DNA of 8,114 nucleotides from contig JABHWQ010000038.1 in NCBI GenBank assembly GCA_018657655.1, positions 1 through 8,114 of the forward strand, read 5' to 3'. Shown here in pieces: positions 7,701-8,114 of the stretch (position 1 is the first letter of the stretch; the number at the start of each line of letters is the position of its first letter). The position numbers were made by a program, and so were the translations under genes. This DNA comes from Chloroflexota bacterium. GTDB taxonomy: Bacteria; Chloroflexota; Dehalococcoidia; SZUA-161; SpSt-899. A model generated the notes under the pieces. The model did not search any database and was not told where the DNA came from. It was given only the letters and a program-made list of their open reading frames with translations.

Positions 7701-8114
7701 AACAGTGATCGGTGATCGTGTCTATATGGCTTATACCGCCTACGACGGACTGGTTGCCCAGATCGCCATCGCTTCGATTAGCGTAAAAGAGTTTCTTAAA
7801 CACCGCTGGGGAGCCTGGAGAAGGCATGGACTGGTCTTTCCCGGATTCGATGATAAAGACGCTGCCATGTTTCCCGAAACATTCAACGGAAAATATGCCA
7901 TGCTCCATCGCGTAGATCCACACATGTGGATTACTTTCTCTCGCCATCTGCGTTGTCCATGGCCTCGGCGCGAACATCAAATTCTAGCTGGAACCACAAC
8001 CGGCATGATGTGGGATGCCCGGAAAATCGGCGCGGGGGCTCAACCTATCAAAACAAAATATGGATGGTTGTTAATTACACACGGAGTTGATTATGATCAC
8101 GTCTATCGTTTAGG
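4711..8114 (+). CDS. Fusion protein: GT81/MGS-like glycosyltransferase, unknown middle region, GH130 domain (3' partial)
   Basis: One stop-free frame of 1134 codons runs off the window. Residues about 47-300 form a GT-A domain: VVGIPFYNEAD (50-60) at the nucleotide-binding start, EADL (145-148) in the place of the metal-binding DxD, GGQWGIS (215-221), YGID (243-246) and KIH with His270. This pattern matches mannosylglycerate synthase and glucosyl-3-phosphoglycerate synthase (GT78/GT81-like), which build glycosylated glycerate solutes and related precursors. Residues about 300-480 are mostly helical and may be the C-terminal extension of that domain. Residues about 480-895 match nothing I know. 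After a proline-rich linker (896-910) comes a GH130-type five-bladed-propeller domain from about 913: NPILEP (918-923), YRA (950-952), RLG (960-962), GCEDPR (991-996, the region of the family's catalytic Asp), KDAAMFPE (1049-1056), MLHR (1064-1067) and IGAGAQPIKT (1106-1115). GH130 members phosphorolyse beta-mannosides. Roughly 100 residues of the domain should lie beyond the window. No signal peptide or membrane segment is seen, so it should be cytoplasmic. The start is firm: an in-frame TAA lies at 4696. Confidence 0.88.
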   Translation, partial: MPVSPSNNKKNGNTRKEVILHPFEKIEACYKNIMQTPLKQAEQIREADIVVGIPFYNEADSVPRVVEIAKEGLNKYYPGFKCVIVAAGSPAGREALEAIDALPQDNKIERITFLLDDERINGKGWSVRAIAEIAQTLGADQVILEADLKSRKNNGDIEGLAPDWIYLLLEPIRTGQADMVVSKFNRHFLEAPISTFTMYPLFTAIYNCPIHRLVGGQWGISHHMLRNYLKDARRMWATDISGYGIDIWIAASAIVSGAKICEANLGIKIHKPSIAKNELILRQVASVLFAQIVADKEWWEESHTIRELPLMQPLATFGTKKAHIPDEFQISSEKAVTRFKQGFNKFHLLYQKVFPEEIYQQLDKLVTLKPKSFRFSSELWAKVIYHLLLAYAFGKDFAKGDLLDSLIPLHNGFMGGFNLDMQAIRDKLDILPPDEQDRLVSLEADRRIEELANEFLRQKSEFVTSWEMSAEILRPPVPQVTYREFIPGVPLVVPTELTTPQGKLVRATEIYNTVFSKQKEDFEHFVYERLKIPRDASSLEVSMGIKDYLHSVEDEILPGIDLSTIEGTQSLVNIIFEIFPHGQGFSAIPEMASRFLAHYPPLNLITKLGYANLDELLEGYDPLDILALTNWTEEREYLLNLWQLIADGLRSEHLAPCSIKPIVVRHEDFPSLVEMKDSSALDKFTSRIVISNLHKGMGGEFPKLRYLCTIGKNLVEAERLGQIWQQFAAMRKDFGRKVVDSIEGHWGRDPLSAHNIFEDGNQRILVERVREMVKKIDEDESTGDRTRVARFEHLRDLAESYHLALALPDGKFVTCSVWSWASYSFKGGRASPPPLSLHVERDWSSREFLVEYYKAIGGTEEEVEEKIIELMEQGREWENLAPILLGEEKGAKKVMPREPIAVTPQQPPAGDLIRFETNPILEPIKEHPWESKYVLNAGMIRLNNKVHMVYRAFGDDEISRLGIAISENGFDFTERLDKPIFEPNTPSEKMGCEDPRLTVIGDRVYMAYTAYDGLVAQIAIASISVKEFLKHRWGAWRRHGLVFPGFDDKDAAMFPETFNGKYAMLHRVDPHMWITFSRHLRCPWPRREHQILAGTTTGMMWDARKIGAGAQPIKTKYGWLLITHGVDYDHVYRL
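5883..5911 (+). repeat. Perfect 13-bp inverted repeat inside the fusion gene
   Basis: CGCCTTTGGCAAA (5883-5895) is perfectly complementary to TTTGCCAAAGGCG (5899-5911), with only GAC between. The stretch encodes AFGKDFAKG (residues 392-400) in the helical region after the GT-A domain. The transcript could form a stable hairpin. No run of T follows, so it does not look like an intrinsic terminator. Confidence 0.7.

Noticed and set aside
131..7980. Many reverse-strand open frames of 60-123 codons
   Set aside because: All lie opposite well-supported genes, have no recognisable domains and follow from codon bias of the + strand genes.

Overview
The window looks bacterial: compact, single-strand coding, near-consensus Shine-Dalgarno sequences, and a PAS/GAF sensor histidine kinase of bacterial type. 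Base composition is moderate and uniform, with no sign of an inserted element. The GAF and linker wording of the kinase recalls sensor kinases of Chloroflexota (Dehalococcoidia-like) and some other environmental anaerobes. That is an impression, and no rRNA or marker gene is present to confirm a phylum.

Layout: three genes, all on the + strand, fill almost the whole window. (1) Positions 1-3047 hold the 3' part of a very large sensor histidine kinase: the end of one PAS domain, four complete PAS domains, a GAF domain, then the HisKA and HATPase_c catalytic core. Its start lies upstream of the window. (2) After a 98-nt gap, 3146-4642 encodes a 498-residue GT-B glycosyltransferase of GT4 type with a proline-rich, basic C-terminal tail. 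(3) After a 68-nt gap, 4711 to the window end is one uninterrupted reading frame of at least 1134 codons. It joins an N-terminal GT-A glycosyltransferase resembling the mannosylglycerate / glucosyl-3-phosphoglycerate synthase group, a long middle region I do not recognise, and a C-terminal GH130 domain (mannoside phosphorylase family) cut off by the window edge.

How they may work together: genes 2 and 3 are close, co-directional and all carbohydrate-active, so they probably act on one glycan or compatible-solute pathway, plausibly mannose-based. The combination of a sugar-transferring and a sugar-phosphorolysing domain in one chain suggests coupled synthesis and turnover or acceptor remodelling, but no substrate can be read from the sequence. 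The kinase is co-directional and just upstream, but no response regulator is visible, so a regulatory link is only a hypothesis. The most interesting item is the three-part protein of gene 3. No RNA genes, mobile elements, CRISPR arrays or convincing terminators were seen.
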